DNA of 64,000 nucleotides from NCBI RefSeq assembly GCF_900089775.1, contig NZ_FLOB01000011.1:45923-109922 (forward strand). The letters are read 5' to 3'. Of this stretch, positions 50,357 to 60,197 are shown piece by piece. The stretch is from Marinomonas spartinae (GTDB taxonomy: Bacteria > Pseudomonadota > Gammaproteobacteria > Pseudomonadales > Marinomonadaceae). Below the pieces are notes generated by a model. The model was not told where the DNA came from and did not search any database. It saw only the letters and a program-made list of their open reading frames with translations. Position 1 is the stretch's first letter; every line of letters starts with the position of its first letter. Both the position numbers and the translations under genes were made by a program.

Positions 50357-50400
50357 ACTTTCTTCTGGCGACGCGCTTTTAAGCATTGTCAGAAGAAAGT
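50357..50400 (+). terminator. Inverted repeat after the ftsN-like gene
   Basis: ACTTTCTTCTG at 50357-50367 and CAGAAGAAAGT at 50390-50400 form a perfect 11-base-pair stem around a 22-base loop. TTTCC follows. It probably ends the transcript before hslV, though the T-run is short. Confidence 0.55.
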
Positions 50401-50583
50401 TTCCTTATCACAAATAGTGAGCTTGCGCTTACTGATCTACCCGCCTGACTAGAATCTAAAAATTAAGCAAAAGCCATTTCAAAAGTTCGCACATAACAAG
50501 GAAGACGCTTGTCGTAGTCTCCCCTGCTTGAAAAGCATCGAACTTGCCCCCACTTTGTTTAGAATCGAAACTGGAGTAGACCC

Positions 50584-51174
50584 ATGACAACGATTTTAAC
50601 GGTACGCAAAGGTAATCAAGTCGTCGTAGGCGGCGATGGACAAGTGTCTCTAGGCAACACAGTTATGAAAGGCAATGCACGTAAAGTGCGCCGCTTATAT
50701 CGTGGTGAAGTCATCGCAGGATTCGCTGGCGGGACAGCCGACGCCTTTACTTTATTTGAACGCTTCGAAGGGCAGCTGGAAAAGCACCAAGGTCACTTGG
50801 TACGCGCCGCTGTCGATCTAGCTAAAGACTGGCGCTCTGACAAAGCATTGCGTCGCCTTGAAGCTATGCTAATTGTTGCCAATAAAGACAGCACTTTAAT
50901 CATTACAGGAACAGGCGATGTTGTTGAGCCTCAACACGGTGCCTTAGCTATTGGCTCGGGTGGCAACTTTGCCGAGGCCTCGGCTCGCGCCCTAATTGAC
51001 AATACTGACCTATCGGCGAAAGAGATTGTTGAAAAAAGCCTAAACATCGCCGCCGATATCTGTGTCTTCACCAACCATAGCTTAACCATCGAAGAAATTG
51101 TTATTGACCCTAAGCTGGAAGACAACTCAACTAAAAACATTACCTCAGAAGACACTTCTGACAAAGATAATTAA
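50584..51174 (+). CDS. hslV: ATP-dependent protease HslV (ClpQ) peptidase subunit
   Basis: HslV forms a double-ring threonine protease fed by HslU. The 196-residue product begins [20 protein letters not shown], so Met removal exposes the catalytic Thr. The core sequence [30 protein letters not shown] region is conserved. It is about 20 residues longer than usual, with an acidic Ser/Thr-rich tail after residue 172. GGAG precedes ATG; hslU begins ten bases after the stop. Confidence 0.96.
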   Translation: MTTILTVRKGNQVVVGGDGQVSLGNTVMKGNARKVRRLYRGEVIAGFAGGTADAFTLFERFEGQLEKHQGHLVRAAVDLAKDWRSDKALRRLEAMLIVANKDSTLIITGTGDVVEPQHGALAIGSGGNFAEASARALIDNTDLSAKEIVEKSLNIAADICVFTNHSLTIEEIVIDPKLEDNSTKNITSEDTSDKDN

Positions 51175-51184
51175 GAGAGCCAAG

Positions 51185-52507
51185 ATGAGCAGCATGACCC
51201 CAAGAGAGACGGTTAACGCGTTAGACAATCATATTATTGGTCAACAAAAAGCCAAACGAGCGGTGGCTATCGCCTTACGCAACCGCTGGCGTCGCATGCA
51301 ACTCCCTGAAGACATGCGTGCCGAAATCACCCCAAAAAACATCTTGATGATTGGCCCCACAGGTGTCGGTAAAACCGAAATCGCCCGTCGTTTGGCGAAA
51401 CTGGCTAACGCCCCTTTTATCAAAATCGAAGCCACGAAATTTACCGAAGTGGGTTACGTTGGCCGCGACGTAGAGTCCATCATTCGTGACTTGGTCGAAA
51501 TGGCGATCAAAATGCTCCGCGAGCAAGAAACCGCTAAATTGCGTCATAAAGCAGAAGACGCCGCAGAAGATCGTATTCTGGATGCACTATTACCGCCTGC
51601 TCGTGGCGGTGATCCTGAGTTGGAAGACAACAGTACACGTCAAGCTTTCCGTAAAAAATTGCGCGAAGGCAAACTAGACGATAAAGAAATTGAAATCGAT
51701 GTGGCTGATACGCCTGTTGGCGTCGAGATCATGACCCCACCTGGCATGGAAGAAATGACCAGTCAGTTACAGAACATGTTCTCAAGCTTAGGTTCCCAAA
51801 AGACCAAAAGTCGTAACATGAAACTAAAAGATGCCCTTCGCCAAGTTCGCGACGAAGAAGCCTCTAAACTGGTTAACGAAGATGAACTGAAAGCTCGTGC
51901 CGTCGAAGCCGTTGAGCAAAATGGCATCGTCTTCCTAGACGAAATCGATAAAGTGGCAAAAAGCTCTGAGCGCTCTGGTGGGGAAGTGTCACGAGAAGGG
52001 GTACAACGTGACTTACTGCCTCTTGTAGAAGGTTGTACGGTCAGTACCAAATACGGCATGATCAAAACAGATCATATCTTATTTATCGCCTCTGGAGCGT
52101 TCCATTTAACCAAACCATCGGACTTGATTCCTGAACTACAAGGCCGCTTACCAATTCGAGTTGAGCTGGATGCCCTCACAGTGAATGACTTTGAGCGTAT
52201 TTTGGTAGAGCCCAGCGCCTCACTGACTCAGCAATACATTGCCTTGGCAGCGACAGAAAACATTAACATCAACTTCACCAAAGAAGGGATTCATCGTATT
52301 GCGGAAATCGCTTTCCAAGTGAATGAGCGGACAGAAAACATCGGTGCCCGTCGTCTTCATACCGTGTTAGAGCGACTGTTAGAAGAAGTTTCTTACTCGG
52401 CCAGTGACATGCCTGATGGTCAAGAAGTGGATATTACCGCCGCTTACGTCGATGAACAGCTAGGCGAAATTGTTGAAAACGAAGACCTTAGCCAATACAT
52501 CCTTTAA
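51185..52507 (+). CDS. hslU: ATP-dependent unfoldase HslU (ClpY)
   Basis: HslU unfolds substrates and threads them into HslV. The 440-residue product starts [20 protein letters not shown]. It has Walker [14 protein letters not shown] near residue 58, the pore-loop region TEVGYVGRD, the inserted I domain (about 110-240), Walker B VFLDEIDK near 250 and arginine-finger and sensor residues toward the C terminus ([11 protein letters not shown]). The ATG at 51185 follows GAGAG; a frame open further upstream overlaps hslV and is not used. Confidence 0.97.
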   Translation: MSSMTPRETVNALDNHIIGQQKAKRAVAIALRNRWRRMQLPEDMRAEITPKNILMIGPTGVGKTEIARRLAKLANAPFIKIEATKFTEVGYVGRDVESIIRDLVEMAIKMLREQETAKLRHKAEDAAEDRILDALLPPARGGDPELEDNSTRQAFRKKLREGKLDDKEIEIDVADTPVGVEIMTPPGMEEMTSQLQNMFSSLGSQKTKSRNMKLKDALRQVRDEEASKLVNEDELKARAVEAVEQNGIVFLDEIDKVAKSSERSGGEVSREGVQRDLLPLVEGCTVSTKYGMIKTDHILFIASGAFHLTKPSDLIPELQGRLPIRVELDALTVNDFERILVEPSASLTQQYIALAATENININFTKEGIHRIAEIAFQVNERTENIGARRLHTVLERLLEEVSYSASDMPDGQEVDITAAYVDEQLGEIVENEDLSQYIL

Positions 52508-52531
52508 TCCAACATAAGCAAGAGAGCATAC

Positions 52532-52918
52532 ATGGCAACCACACCCGCTCCAACCAAGGTTCACTATCATAAGCAGTCCCGTGAATTGGAGCTGGCGTTT
52601 GCTGATGGGCAAGTATTCCGCCTCAGCGCGGAATACTTGCGAGTGCACTCTCCGTCTGCGGAAGTGCGCGGACATGGCTTAACCATCCCCATCTTACAAG
52701 TTGGCAAAAAAGACGTCGCCATTAACAATATTGAAGGGGCGGGCAACTATGCCCTTAAAATCACCTTTGATGACGGCCACGACTCTGGCCTCTACTCTTG
52801 GGATTATCTCTATAATCTCGGCCAACACTATGATGAACTTTGGCAAATATACCTAGAGCGCCTTGAAAAAGAAGGTCAGACGCGAGAAACTTCCGTGATT
52901 CAAATTCATCAAGTTTAA
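52532..52918 (+). CDS. DUF971 (gamma-butyrobetaine hydroxylase N-terminal-like) protein
   Basis: The 128-residue product is a single small beta-rich domain of the DUF971/GBBH-like N-terminal family. It carries the pattern LSAEYLRVHSPSAEVRGHG near residue 32 and FDDGHDSGLYSWDYLY near 85. Function is not established. The position just after hslU and before ubi genes is widely conserved in gammaproteobacteria. AAGAGAG precedes the start. Confidence 0.9.
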   Translation: MATTPAPTKVHYHKQSRELELAFADGQVFRLSAEYLRVHSPSAEVRGHGLTIPILQVGKKDVAINNIEGAGNYALKITFDDGHDSGLYSWDYLYNLGQHYDELWQIYLERLEKEGQTRETSVIQIHQV

Positions 52919-52948
52919 CCCGTTGTTTTATCATCACTAGGAATTGTC

Positions 52949-53572
52949 ATGAGCTCGCTTAGTCTGTCTGCCATTAGCGCCATTGAACGCGCCGTCAATC
53001 TTGCCCTGAAACAAGATGAACCTTCTCAAGCACGTCTAAGCAAACTGGCTGGCCAGCAAATTTTCCTACATATCGAAGACTTTTCTCTGACATTGCAAGT
53101 TCATATTCTTGAACAAGGCGTTATGTTGCATCGTCCAGAAAGCTTAGATGAAATCAACTTGGATCCTCGTCTAGATACCCTAGTTCAAGGGCCCAGTTCA
53201 GCCTATCGTAAGCTGCTCGAAGGCGATGGTCTGTTCGATGGCGACTTACGTATTCAAGGCAACGCACAAGCCTTAATGACGCTACACAAAGTCATGGAAA
53301 ATTTTGAACTGGATTGGGAAGGCTTACTTGCCGACCATCTTGGTGATCTGCCTGCTGCCGCCCTAGCTCGTCTACTTCGCAAGCAATGGTCCTGGGGCAA
53401 AGAAACCGCCACCACGCTTCGTCTACAACTGGTTCAATACCTACAAACCAATAGTCAACTACTGCCTAGCAAAATCGAATTCAACAGCTTCGTCGACGAT
53501 ATGGAACGCCTTGGCACACAACTCGACCGCACCGAAGCGAAAGTCCGACTATTAGATAAAAAACGCGCTTGA
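52949..53572 (+). CDS. ubiJ: Ubiquinone biosynthesis accessory factor UbiJ (SCP2 domain)
   Basis: UbiJ is a lipid-binding SCP2-fold protein of the cytoplasmic Ubi complex that assists ring-hydroxylation steps of ubiquinone synthesis. The 207-residue product has an SCP2 domain (about 15-120) with a typical hydrophobic pocket and a C-terminal coiled coil (VDDMERLGTQLDRTEAKVRL) as in UbiJ. Usually ubiE precedes and ubiB follows. Here DUF971 is 30 bases upstream and a terminator follows, so neither neighbour is present. Confidence 0.87.
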   Translation: MSSLSLSAISAIERAVNLALKQDEPSQARLSKLAGQQIFLHIEDFSLTLQVHILEQGVMLHRPESLDEINLDPRLDTLVQGPSSAYRKLLEGDGLFDGDLRIQGNAQALMTLHKVMENFELDWEGLLADHLGDLPAAALARLLRKQWSWGKETATTLRLQLVQYLQTNSQLLPSKIEFNSFVDDMERLGTQLDRTEAKVRLLDKKRA

Positions 53573-53618
53573 TAGAACGCTTACCAGAGACAGGTAAACA
53601 GGTTTTCATGTTCTAGGA

Positions 53619-53645
53619 GGCTTGGTGTACGTCACCAGGCCTTTT
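53619..53645 (+). terminator. Terminator after ubiJ
   Basis: GGCTTGGTG at 53619-53627 pairs with CACCAGGCC at 53633-53641 (one G-U pair), followed by TTTTT. It ends the hslV-ubiJ transcript. Confidence 0.85.
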
Positions 53646-53667
53646 TAATAACCAATATAAATGAACT

Positions 53668-54531
53668 CTAAGCGGGCTTCGCTCGGCTTAAATACACACC
53701 TGCAATGGTCACAACAAAACCCGTGATTTGTACCCATGTCATATGCTCATTAAATAAGAAGTAGCTTTCGACCGCCGCTAGGGGTGGAACCAATAGCATG
53801 ACGGTGGTGACTTGTGAGGCTTTCACTTTGCGCAGTAGCCAAACCATTAAGAACACACCACCACACGATAAAACAATAATGCCCCATGCAATCAGTGCGA
53901 AGGTTTCAAGTTGTACTTTAAAAACATGTTCACCTAACACCAATGCAAAACAGAAGGTCACGGCGGCGGCAGCCAAGTTTTGTATTGCCATTGATGAGAA
54001 TAAATCGGAAGAAGAAATCGACATTTTCTGGTAAGTCACCCCTAGGGATAAGGATAAAATACCTAAACACGCAAACAATAAGGTGAGAAAAGAAACCCCA
54101 CCATGGCTCAAATCCAGTTCAAAAACTGGACTCAAGACCAACACTAACCCCACCATACCAATCAGCATCCCTATGATGCCTTTTATCGAGGTTTTTTCTT
54201 TGATCAGCAAGAAGGCAAGCAGGGTGACTAACGCTGGCTGTAGCGCTCCAATCAGCGCCATGATACCTGCAGGTAAGCCTTTCGCGATGGCCACATAGGC
54301 GAACGCTAAGTAAAAGCCGTTCATCAGCATCCCTGCGATAATGTGCTTAGGTAGTTCATTCCAACTAGGAAAGCGGCGCCTTTGAAACACAGCGATAAGA
54401 GTAAAAAGCCCTCCCACGCCCAAAAAACGGATAGTGAGGTAGATATTCGGATCAATTAGGCCGACTAAAAACTTACCGGTAATAAAGCCAGTCGACCAAA
54501 TGAGAACCAAGAGTACATACAAGAGCGCCAT
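53668..54531 (-). CDS. EamA/DMT-family inner-membrane transporter
   Basis: The 287-residue product has ten hydrophobic helices in two EamA repeats, the usual layout of drug/metabolite transporters such as RhaT or YdcZ-like exporters. The helix-rich region GLPAGIMALIGALQPALVTLLAF is typical of the family. The substrate cannot be predicted. The start has no clear ribosome site. It is convergent with the hslV-ubiJ operon, separated by a terminator. Confidence 0.8.
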   Translation of the reverse strand: MALLYVLLVLIWSTGFITGKFLVGLIDPNIYLTIRFLGVGGLFTLIAVFQRRRFPSWNELPKHIIAGMLMNGFYLAFAYVAIAKGLPAGIMALIGALQPALVTLLAFLLIKEKTSIKGIIGMLIGMVGLVLVLSPVFELDLSHGGVSFLTLLFACLGILSLSLGVTYQKMSISSSDLFSSMAIQNLAAAAVTFCFALVLGEHVFKVQLETFALIAWGIIVLSCGGVFLMVWLLRKVKASQVTTVMLLVPPLAAVESYFLFNEHMTWVQITGFVVTIAGVYLSRAKPA

Positions 54532-54649
54532 ATAAAATCCGTTTTAAAGAGAGTGTTCATTAGAAACAAAAGTTTACATAATCGCATTGTAAGTTTTTTA
54601 TCCCGTCATTGGCTAGCCTCTCTCCCTTAAGATGGCCTATTTTATTTTT

Positions 54650-55615
54650 TTACCAAGCCGCGATAATTTGCTGACGCGACTGTCCTAGACCAATCAAAAA
54701 ATGCAGTTTGACAAAAGCCGCTTCGTAAGTCATATCTAAACCCGAGATCACGCCCGCTTCAACTAACGCAGACCCCGCAGCGTAAGCCCCAGCTGCGACA
54801 CTGCCCGCTCCACATTGACTAACGTTCACAATGGTCACACCACGGTCGGATGCGGTTTTTAGCAAGGCAAGTAATTCAGGGTCTTTATCTGGGGCGTTCC
54901 CCGCACCATAACTTAATAAAACAGCACCCTTCACCTTATCATTCAGCAACCCTTGCCAATGTATTGCTTGTACACCCGGAAAGACAGGAAGAATCGTCAC
55001 CGCACTCTCCTGCATCGCTGGAATGTGAATACTCATGGGAGCTTGATGAATGTCTTCAGAACGCCAACGCCAATCAATGCCTAATACGCCACGTTCTGGG
55101 TAATTAGGAGAACTAAAGGCTTGCCAATCCGTGGTGTGAGCTTTGTGTGCTCGATCTCCTTCGATCAATCGACCAGCAAAAAAGAGAAACACACCTTGAA
55201 CCCCTTCTTCACATGCTGAAATGGCCCCCATGACATTGATCATGGCGTCTGTACGCACTTTATACATAGGGACTTGTGATCCGGTCAGGATAATGGCCTT
55301 GTCACTATTGGCAAACATCAAAGACAAAGCACAGGCGCTATAAGCCATGGTATCCGTGCCATGAAGGACGATAAAGGCATCAAACTCATGCCATTTGCTT
55401 TTAATATCATGGGCGATATTTTGCCAATCTTTTGGTGTCGCGTTAGAAGAATCAATCAAGTTCTCATAACGTTGAATCACAAATTCATGCACGAATTCGT
55501 CCGATTCATTGAGGTGCTGGCTTAAGTGGTCGGCAAAAGCGGCGTCAGGCACTAAACCATTATCAGAAGGTACCATGCCAATGGTGCCACCAGTGTAAGC
55601 AATATAAATTTTCAT
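54650..55615 (-). CDS. ansA: Type I (cytoplasmic) L-asparaginase
   Basis: This enzyme hydrolyses asparagine to aspartate and ammonia. The 321-residue product has no signal peptide. It has the N-terminal nucleophile motif AYTGGTIGM (Thr near residue 9) and the second active-site motif VLHGTDTMAYSA near 84, with a catalytic Lys in TGSQVPMYKVRTDA-like context. Absence of a signal peptide and the overall length favour the AnsA form rather than the periplasmic AnsB. Confidence 0.9.
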   Translation of the reverse strand: MKIYIAYTGGTIGMVPSDNGLVPDAAFADHLSQHLNESDEFVHEFVIQRYENLIDSSNATPKDWQNIAHDIKSKWHEFDAFIVLHGTDTMAYSACALSLMFANSDKAIILTGSQVPMYKVRTDAMINVMGAISACEEGVQGVFLFFAGRLIEGDRAHKAHTTDWQAFSSPNYPERGVLGIDWRWRSEDIHQAPMSIHIPAMQESAVTILPVFPGVQAIHWQGLLNDKVKGAVLLSYGAGNAPDKDPELLALLKTASDRGVTIVNVSQCGAGSVAAGAYAAGSALVEAGVISGLDMTYEAAFVKLHFLIGLGQSRQQIIAAW

Positions 55616-55656
55616 ATTGGTCTCAAATTATGTGATAGCCAAAGAAACACGAAAAC

Positions 55657-55692
55657 AAAAAGGCGCGTTTCCCCATGAGAAAAGCGCCTTTT
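55657..55692 (-). terminator. Terminator of argS
   Basis: AAAAAGGCGC at 55657-55666 pairs with GCGCCTTTT at 55684-55692, with an inner TTTC/GAAA extension, followed by a T-run on the minus strand. Confidence 0.88.
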
Positions 55693-55756
55693 AACAAGGT
55701 ATGAATACAACAATACTTCTACTTCATACCGTGACGGACAAACGCCTCGTTAGCGA

Positions 55757-57490
55757 CTACATGCGCTCCAAGGTCTCAATACCCAACAAGTTCAAGCCTT
55801 GCTGCAACGTCGAGGCGGTCGACAATGCCAATTGCAAACGGCTGATTTTCACATCGCTTTGGGCATTCAAGATTGGGCAAGCTTCATAGAAGGTCATAAA
55901 AGTACCCGCCAAGTCGTATAAATACGCACTCAGAAAATGGGGCATCCCATCGCTCACCACTTGCTGAATGGCTTCTTCAAATTGCACCAATTGCATCGCA
56001 AGTGCCCGTTCTTGGGGCTCTTGGATCACGATCTCGCCCTGTAAATCGTCAATATTCATTTCTGAACGACGTACAATACTAGCCACACGAGAGTAGGCGT
56101 ATAACAGATAAGGGGCGGTATTTCCCTCAAAGCTCAACATACTGTCCCAGTTAAACTGGTAGTCACTGGTACGATTTTTCGATAAGTCAGCGTATTTGAC
56201 TGACGCTATGCCCACCACACGACCAATGTTACGCTGCTCGTCTTCTGGCATGTCTGGATTTTTAGACGCCACCAATTTGAAAGCACGTTCTTGCGCTTCT
56301 TCTAACAAAGCCGACAATTTTGCCACACCGCCAGAGCGCGTTTTGAAGGGTTTACCATCGCTGCCCATCACGGTACCAAATGGCATGTGTTCAAGACGAG
56401 CGTCCTGTGGAGCAAAGCCCGCTTTACGAGATAAGGTGAAGATCTGCTGGAAATGCAAGGATTGGCGAGCATCGACAAAGTACAAACAACGATCGGCTTT
56501 TAATGTATTGTAGCGGTAGCGCACGGCTGCCAAATCGGTCGTTGCATACAAGAAACCACCACCGCTTTTTTGCACAATAATCGGGGTAATTTCACCGTCT
56601 TTATTGGCAAACTCTTCCAAGAAGACACATTGTGCCCCATTGGATTCAGTTAATAACCCTTGTGCTTTTAAATCATCGACAACCTGTGGCAAATCATCAT
56701 TATAAGCACTCTCCGGCATCACATCTTTTCGTGTTAAAGAGACACCCAACATGGTGTAGGTCTCTTCACAGTGATTCAGCGAGATATTGATAAACTCATC
56801 CCAAAGCGCTAAGCAGTCTTTATCGCCAGATTGCAACGCCACCACTAATTCACGGGCACGATTCGCAAACTCAGGATCGTCATCAAAGCACAGTTTGGCC
56901 GCTCGGTAGAAGGTTTCAAGATCGGACAGCGCCATACTGACTTGTTGGTTTTCAGCACGCAATCGCTCCATATACGCCAACAACATACCGAATTGTGTGC
57001 CCCAATCGCCCACATGGTTTTGACGAATCACCTTGTGCCCTAAGAATTCCAAGGTGCGAACCACTGCATCCCCAATCACGGTAGAACGCAAATGACCGAC
57101 GTGCATTTCTTTGGCAAGGTTAGGCGCAGAGTAATCCACTACCACGGTTTCTTTGATGTCGGCCATCGGCACATCTAATCGATCGCTGTGACGCAAACGA
57201 ATCAACGCTTCACTCAACCAAGTATTTTTTAGAAAAATATTAATAAAGCCTGGGCCTGCGATTTCGACTTTATCGGCAAGATCGTCCAGTTCAAGCTTTT
57301 CTAATACTTGCTCCGCTAATTGGCGAGGGTTCATCTTTAACTTTTTCGCCACCCCCATAATGCCATTAGCTTGGTAATCACCAAATTGCGCTTTCGCCGA
57401 TTGACGAACCAGTGCGGGGGCGTCTTCAGGTGCACCAACTGCCACCATAGCCGCTTGAATACGTTGATTTAACAAAGTTTGAATGTTCAC
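55757..57490 (-). CDS. argS: Arginyl-tRNA synthetase
   Basis: This class I synthetase charges tRNA-Arg. The 577-residue product has an N-terminal Add-1 domain (1-110), HVGH as its HIGH signature in [13 protein letters not shown] near 128, a Rossmann core, and a C-terminal anticodon-binding DALR domain. The KMSK loop is replaced ([10 protein letters not shown] near 375), as is normal in ArgRS. The start has weak support but matches the family. Confidence 0.96.
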   Translation of the reverse strand: MNIQTLLNQRIQAAMVAVGAPEDAPALVRQSAKAQFGDYQANGIMGVAKKLKMNPRQLAEQVLEKLELDDLADKVEIAGPGFINIFLKNTWLSEALIRLRHSDRLDVPMADIKETVVVDYSAPNLAKEMHVGHLRSTVIGDAVVRTLEFLGHKVIRQNHVGDWGTQFGMLLAYMERLRAENQQVSMALSDLETFYRAAKLCFDDDPEFANRARELVVALQSGDKDCLALWDEFINISLNHCEETYTMLGVSLTRKDVMPESAYNDDLPQVVDDLKAQGLLTESNGAQCVFLEEFANKDGEITPIIVQKSGGGFLYATTDLAAVRYRYNTLKADRCLYFVDARQSLHFQQIFTLSRKAGFAPQDARLEHMPFGTVMGSDGKPFKTRSGGVAKLSALLEEAQERAFKLVASKNPDMPEDEQRNIGRVVGIASVKYADLSKNRTSDYQFNWDSMLSFEGNTAPYLLYAYSRVASIVRRSEMNIDDLQGEIVIQEPQERALAMQLVQFEEAIQQVVSDGMPHFLSAYLYDLAGTFMTFYEACPILNAQSDVKISRLQLALSTASTLQQGLNLLGIETLERM

Positions 57491-57542
57491 AGGAAACCTT
57501 TAATGCTCGACTTAATGCACAACATTTTGTGCCGAATCAGAA

Positions 57543-57586
57543 CCACACAACCCGTGTTTTGCTCTGGCAAAACACGGGTTGTGTGG
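57543..57586 (-). terminator. Long perfect palindrome between ilvA and argS
   Basis: A 19-base perfect stem (57543-57561 with 57568-57586) surrounds a six-base loop CTCTGG. It is GC-rich in the middle and AT-rich toward the loop. No T-run follows, so it is either a terminator for ilvA that works by stem strength or another element. It sits in the 134-base gap after ilvA. Confidence 0.5.
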
Positions 57587-57624
57587 CATGTTATAAAATT
57601 AGCTTAATAATAACCGATTTTTGC

Positions 57625-59133
57625 CTAGTTAGCGAAAAACAGCTTACAAGCTGGGTTGTCATTCTCATCTTGGTAAGGATAACCCAACTCGTCTAAATAA
57701 CGGGTCACATCAGTTTCCTCACCGACGGCTTGTAGTCCCACCAACACTCGACCATAGGCATCCCCATGGTTTCGGTAATGGAACATAGAAATATTCCAAT
57801 GACCGCCTAGCGTATTGAGGAATTTCAGCAACGCACCTGGGCGCTCAGGAAACTCAAAACTGTAGATCAATTCGCCCTTATCGCTGTGCAGGTGCCCACC
57901 AATCATGTGGCGAACATGCACCTTGGTGGTTTCATCGTCGGTCAAATCGATGATTTCATAGCCTTTCAAATCAGCCAATAATTCTTTGCGGCTATGTGGA
58001 CTGCCACCCAACGCCACGCCCACAAAAATGACCGCTTGGTTATCATCACCGTAACGGTAATTGAATTCTGTAATATTGCGCCCTACTAGCGCCTGACAGA
58101 AATCTTTAAAACTGCCGGGCTTTTCAGGGATCTTAACCGCAATGATGGCTTCACGTTTTTCCCCCAACTCAGCACGTTCTGACACGTGGCGCAAACGGTC
58201 AAAGTTCACATTGGCCCCGCTGTTGATCGCAATCAGCGTTTGTCCTTTCGCCCCTTCACGCTCAATATACTTTTTCAAACCAGCAAGCGCACATGCACCG
58301 GCCGGCTCGGTGATAGAACGGGTGTCATCATAGATGTCTTTGATCGCCGCACACATTTCATCTGTGGTCACGGTTATCACTTCGTCCACCGTATCTTTGG
58401 CAATGGCAAAGGTGTTTTTCCCGATTTCAGCCACGGCCACCCCTTCCGCAAAAATCCCCACAGTAGCCAAGCGAGTGGGCTCGCCTTTTTCCAAGGCGAT
58501 TTTTAGGCAAGCAGCATCTTCTGGCTCAACGCCAATAATTTTGATCTCTGGACGCAGATATTTGATATAAGCGGAAATCCCTGAAATTAAGCCACCACCG
58601 CCAACAGGCACAAAAATCGCGTCAATGTTGCCTTCATGTTGATGCAAGATCTCCATACCAATGGTTCCTTGACCCGCAATGGTGTCAAGATCGTCGAAGG
58701 GGTGCACATAGACTTGGCCCGTCTTATCCATAATTTCGCGAGATTTGGCAGACGCTTCATCAAACGCATCACCGAATAACACCACTTCAGCGCCATGATT
58801 ACGCACCGCCGTCACTTTGACTTCTGGCGTCGTCGCAGGCATGACTATTGTCGCTTGAATACCAAGTTTTTTGGCCGCTAAAGCCAATCCCTGTGCATGA
58901 TTACCCGCCGAAGCGGCAATCACGCCACGGGCGCGCTCTTCGGGTGTTAACTGACAAATTTTGTTGTATGCCCCACGAATCTTGAAAGAGAAAACTGGCT
59001 GTAAATCTTCTCGCTTCAAAATAATCTCATTGCCTAATCGAGTCGATAATTGATTAGCACGAGACAGTGGTGTTTCCACGGCAACGTCATAAACGCGCGC
59101 CTGTAGAATCTTTTTGATCATGGTATGAGGCAT
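57625..59133 (-). CDS. ilvA: Threonine dehydratase, biosynthetic
   Basis: This PLP enzyme deaminates threonine to 2-oxobutyrate, first step of isoleucine synthesis. The 502-residue product has a catalytic domain with the Schiff-base Lys in FSFKIRGAYN near residue 50, SAGNHAQG near 78 and the glycine-rich phosphate loop GGGGLISG. Two ACT-like regulatory domains follow (EKPGSFKDFCQAL near 325 and FPERPGALLKFLN near 420) for feedback by isoleucine and valine. ATG at 59133 follows AGGAC. A longer frame from 59172 is unsupported. Confidence 0.95.
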   Translation of the reverse strand: MPHTMIKKILQARVYDVAVETPLSRANQLSTRLGNEIILKREDLQPVFSFKIRGAYNKICQLTPEERARGVIAASAGNHAQGLALAAKKLGIQATIVMPATTPEVKVTAVRNHGAEVVLFGDAFDEASAKSREIMDKTGQVYVHPFDDLDTIAGQGTIGMEILHQHEGNIDAIFVPVGGGGLISGISAYIKYLRPEIKIIGVEPEDAACLKIALEKGEPTRLATVGIFAEGVAVAEIGKNTFAIAKDTVDEVITVTTDEMCAAIKDIYDDTRSITEPAGACALAGLKKYIEREGAKGQTLIAINSGANVNFDRLRHVSERAELGEKREAIIAVKIPEKPGSFKDFCQALVGRNITEFNYRYGDDNQAVIFVGVALGGSPHSRKELLADLKGYEIIDLTDDETTKVHVRHMIGGHLHSDKGELIYSFEFPERPGALLKFLNTLGGHWNISMFHYRNHGDAYGRVLVGLQAVGEETDVTRYLDELGYPYQDENDNPACKLFFAN

Positions 59134-59462
59134 AGTGTGTCCTAAATGAAAAATAAATCGACAACGCAACATTCTTGGTGAGGCCTACGTTGTCGCTGCT
59201 AGTCAAAAAACTGAGTAGGAAATATACTCTTTTGGCTCACTTCACGCAAAGGCCGATCCCCCCTTAGACACCATCAAAAGCGCAGAAAATCGGTAAATGC
59301 GAGGCTAACAATAGACAACTGAAGCACTTATAATACCCCCACCATCAGAGGAGGCTTATTTGTCATAATAATGCCCAAAATCAGGCGTTCTTTGCCCCCC
59401 TCACACGTGGCAAGAGCAAAGAACACTTATCTCTTATAATAAAAGACAAGGCGAAACGACCC
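59134..59462. other. Divergent control region of ilvA and rpiA
   Basis: This 329-base region contains promoters for the divergent genes. Two inverted repeats stand out. CGACAACG/CGTTGTCG (59159-59166 and 59188-59195) is in the ilvA leader. GTTCTTTGC/GCAAAGAAC (59387-59395 and 59416-59424) is just upstream of a TATAAT at 59435-59440 that would serve rpiA. No ORF is supported. Confidence 0.5.
59387..59424. promoter_or_regulatory. Inverted repeat near rpiA promoter
   Basis: GTTCTTTGC and GCAAAGAAC are 9-base perfect arms separated by 20 bases. They end 10 bases before a TATAAT hexamer (59435-59440), so the right arm overlaps the expected -35 region of the rpiA promoter. This is consistent with an operator, but the long spacer also allows a hairpin. 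Confidence 0.35.
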
Positions 59463-60134
59463 ATGACGCAAGATGAATTAAAACAAGCCGTCGCTGAAGC
59501 GGCAATCGAGCACATTCTCCCTATGCTACAAGCCGATACCATCGTCGGCGTCGGCACTGGCTCCACCGCCAATCTGTTTATTGATGAATTGGCCAAACAC
59601 AAACACCGTTTTGATGGTACCGTCGCCAGCTCTGAAGCCTCAGCGCAGCGCCTAAAAGGCCATGGTATTCCTGTTTACAGCCTCAATGCCGTCAACGAAG
59701 TACGAGTTTATATCGATGGTGCCGATGAGTCAGATCATCATTTAAACCTGATCAAAGGCGGTGGCGCGGCGCTTACCCGTGAAAAAATCGTGGCCGCCTG
59801 TAGTGACCTATTCGTCTGCATCGCGGATGAGTCAAAATTAGTCGATGTGCTGGGAGCCTTCCCGCTGCCAATTGAAGTGATTCCAATGGCGCGCGGTCAT
59901 GTTGCTAGAGAACTGGTCAAACTGGGAGGCACGCCTGTTTACCGTGCAAACGTCATTACCGATAACGGTAACCAGATTTTAGATGTCCACAACCTCGACA
60001 TTCTTGATCCTGTGGCACTTGAGCAAAGCATCAACAACATCGTAGGCGTGGTGACCAATGGTTTATTTGCCGCCCGCCCGGCTGACGTATTGTTATTAGG
60101 AACTAAAGACGGTATCAAAACCCTGGAAAAATAA
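59463..60134 (+). CDS. rpiA: Ribose-5-phosphate isomerase A
   Basis: This enzyme interconverts ribose 5-phosphate and ribulose 5-phosphate in the pentose phosphate pathway. The 223-residue product has the phosphate-binding [15 protein letters not shown] near residue 28 and the active-site [20 protein letters not shown] near 82. The catalytic Lys/Glu region [12 protein letters not shown] follows. Length and divergent placement from ilvA are usual in gammaproteobacteria. Confidence 0.96.
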   Translation: MTQDELKQAVAEAAIEHILPMLQADTIVGVGTGSTANLFIDELAKHKHRFDGTVASSEASAQRLKGHGIPVYSLNAVNEVRVYIDGADESDHHLNLIKGGGAALTREKIVAACSDLFVCIADESKLVDVLGAFPLPIEVIPMARGHVARELVKLGGTPVYRANVITDNGNQILDVHNLDILDPVALEQSINNIVGVVTNGLFAARPADVLLLGTKDGIKTLEK

Positions 60135-60140
60135 ATCAGA

Positions 60141-60172
60141 CAAAGCCTTAGGTTCTCTACCCAAAGGCTTTG
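60141..60172. terminator. Bidirectional terminator between rpiA and zntB
   Basis: CAAAGCCTT at 60141-60149 and AAGGCTTTG at 60164-60172 form a 9-base-pair stem around 14 bases. It separates convergent genes; the A/T tracts inside the arms allow action both ways, though flanking T-runs are short. Confidence 0.6.
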
Positions 60173-60197
60173 ATCTCTTTGAATTAGCTTGCTCTGT

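Noticed and set aside
51098..51184. N-terminal extension of HslU inside hslV
   Set aside because: The family N terminus begins MSSMTPRE; the extra residues are an alternate reading of hslV.
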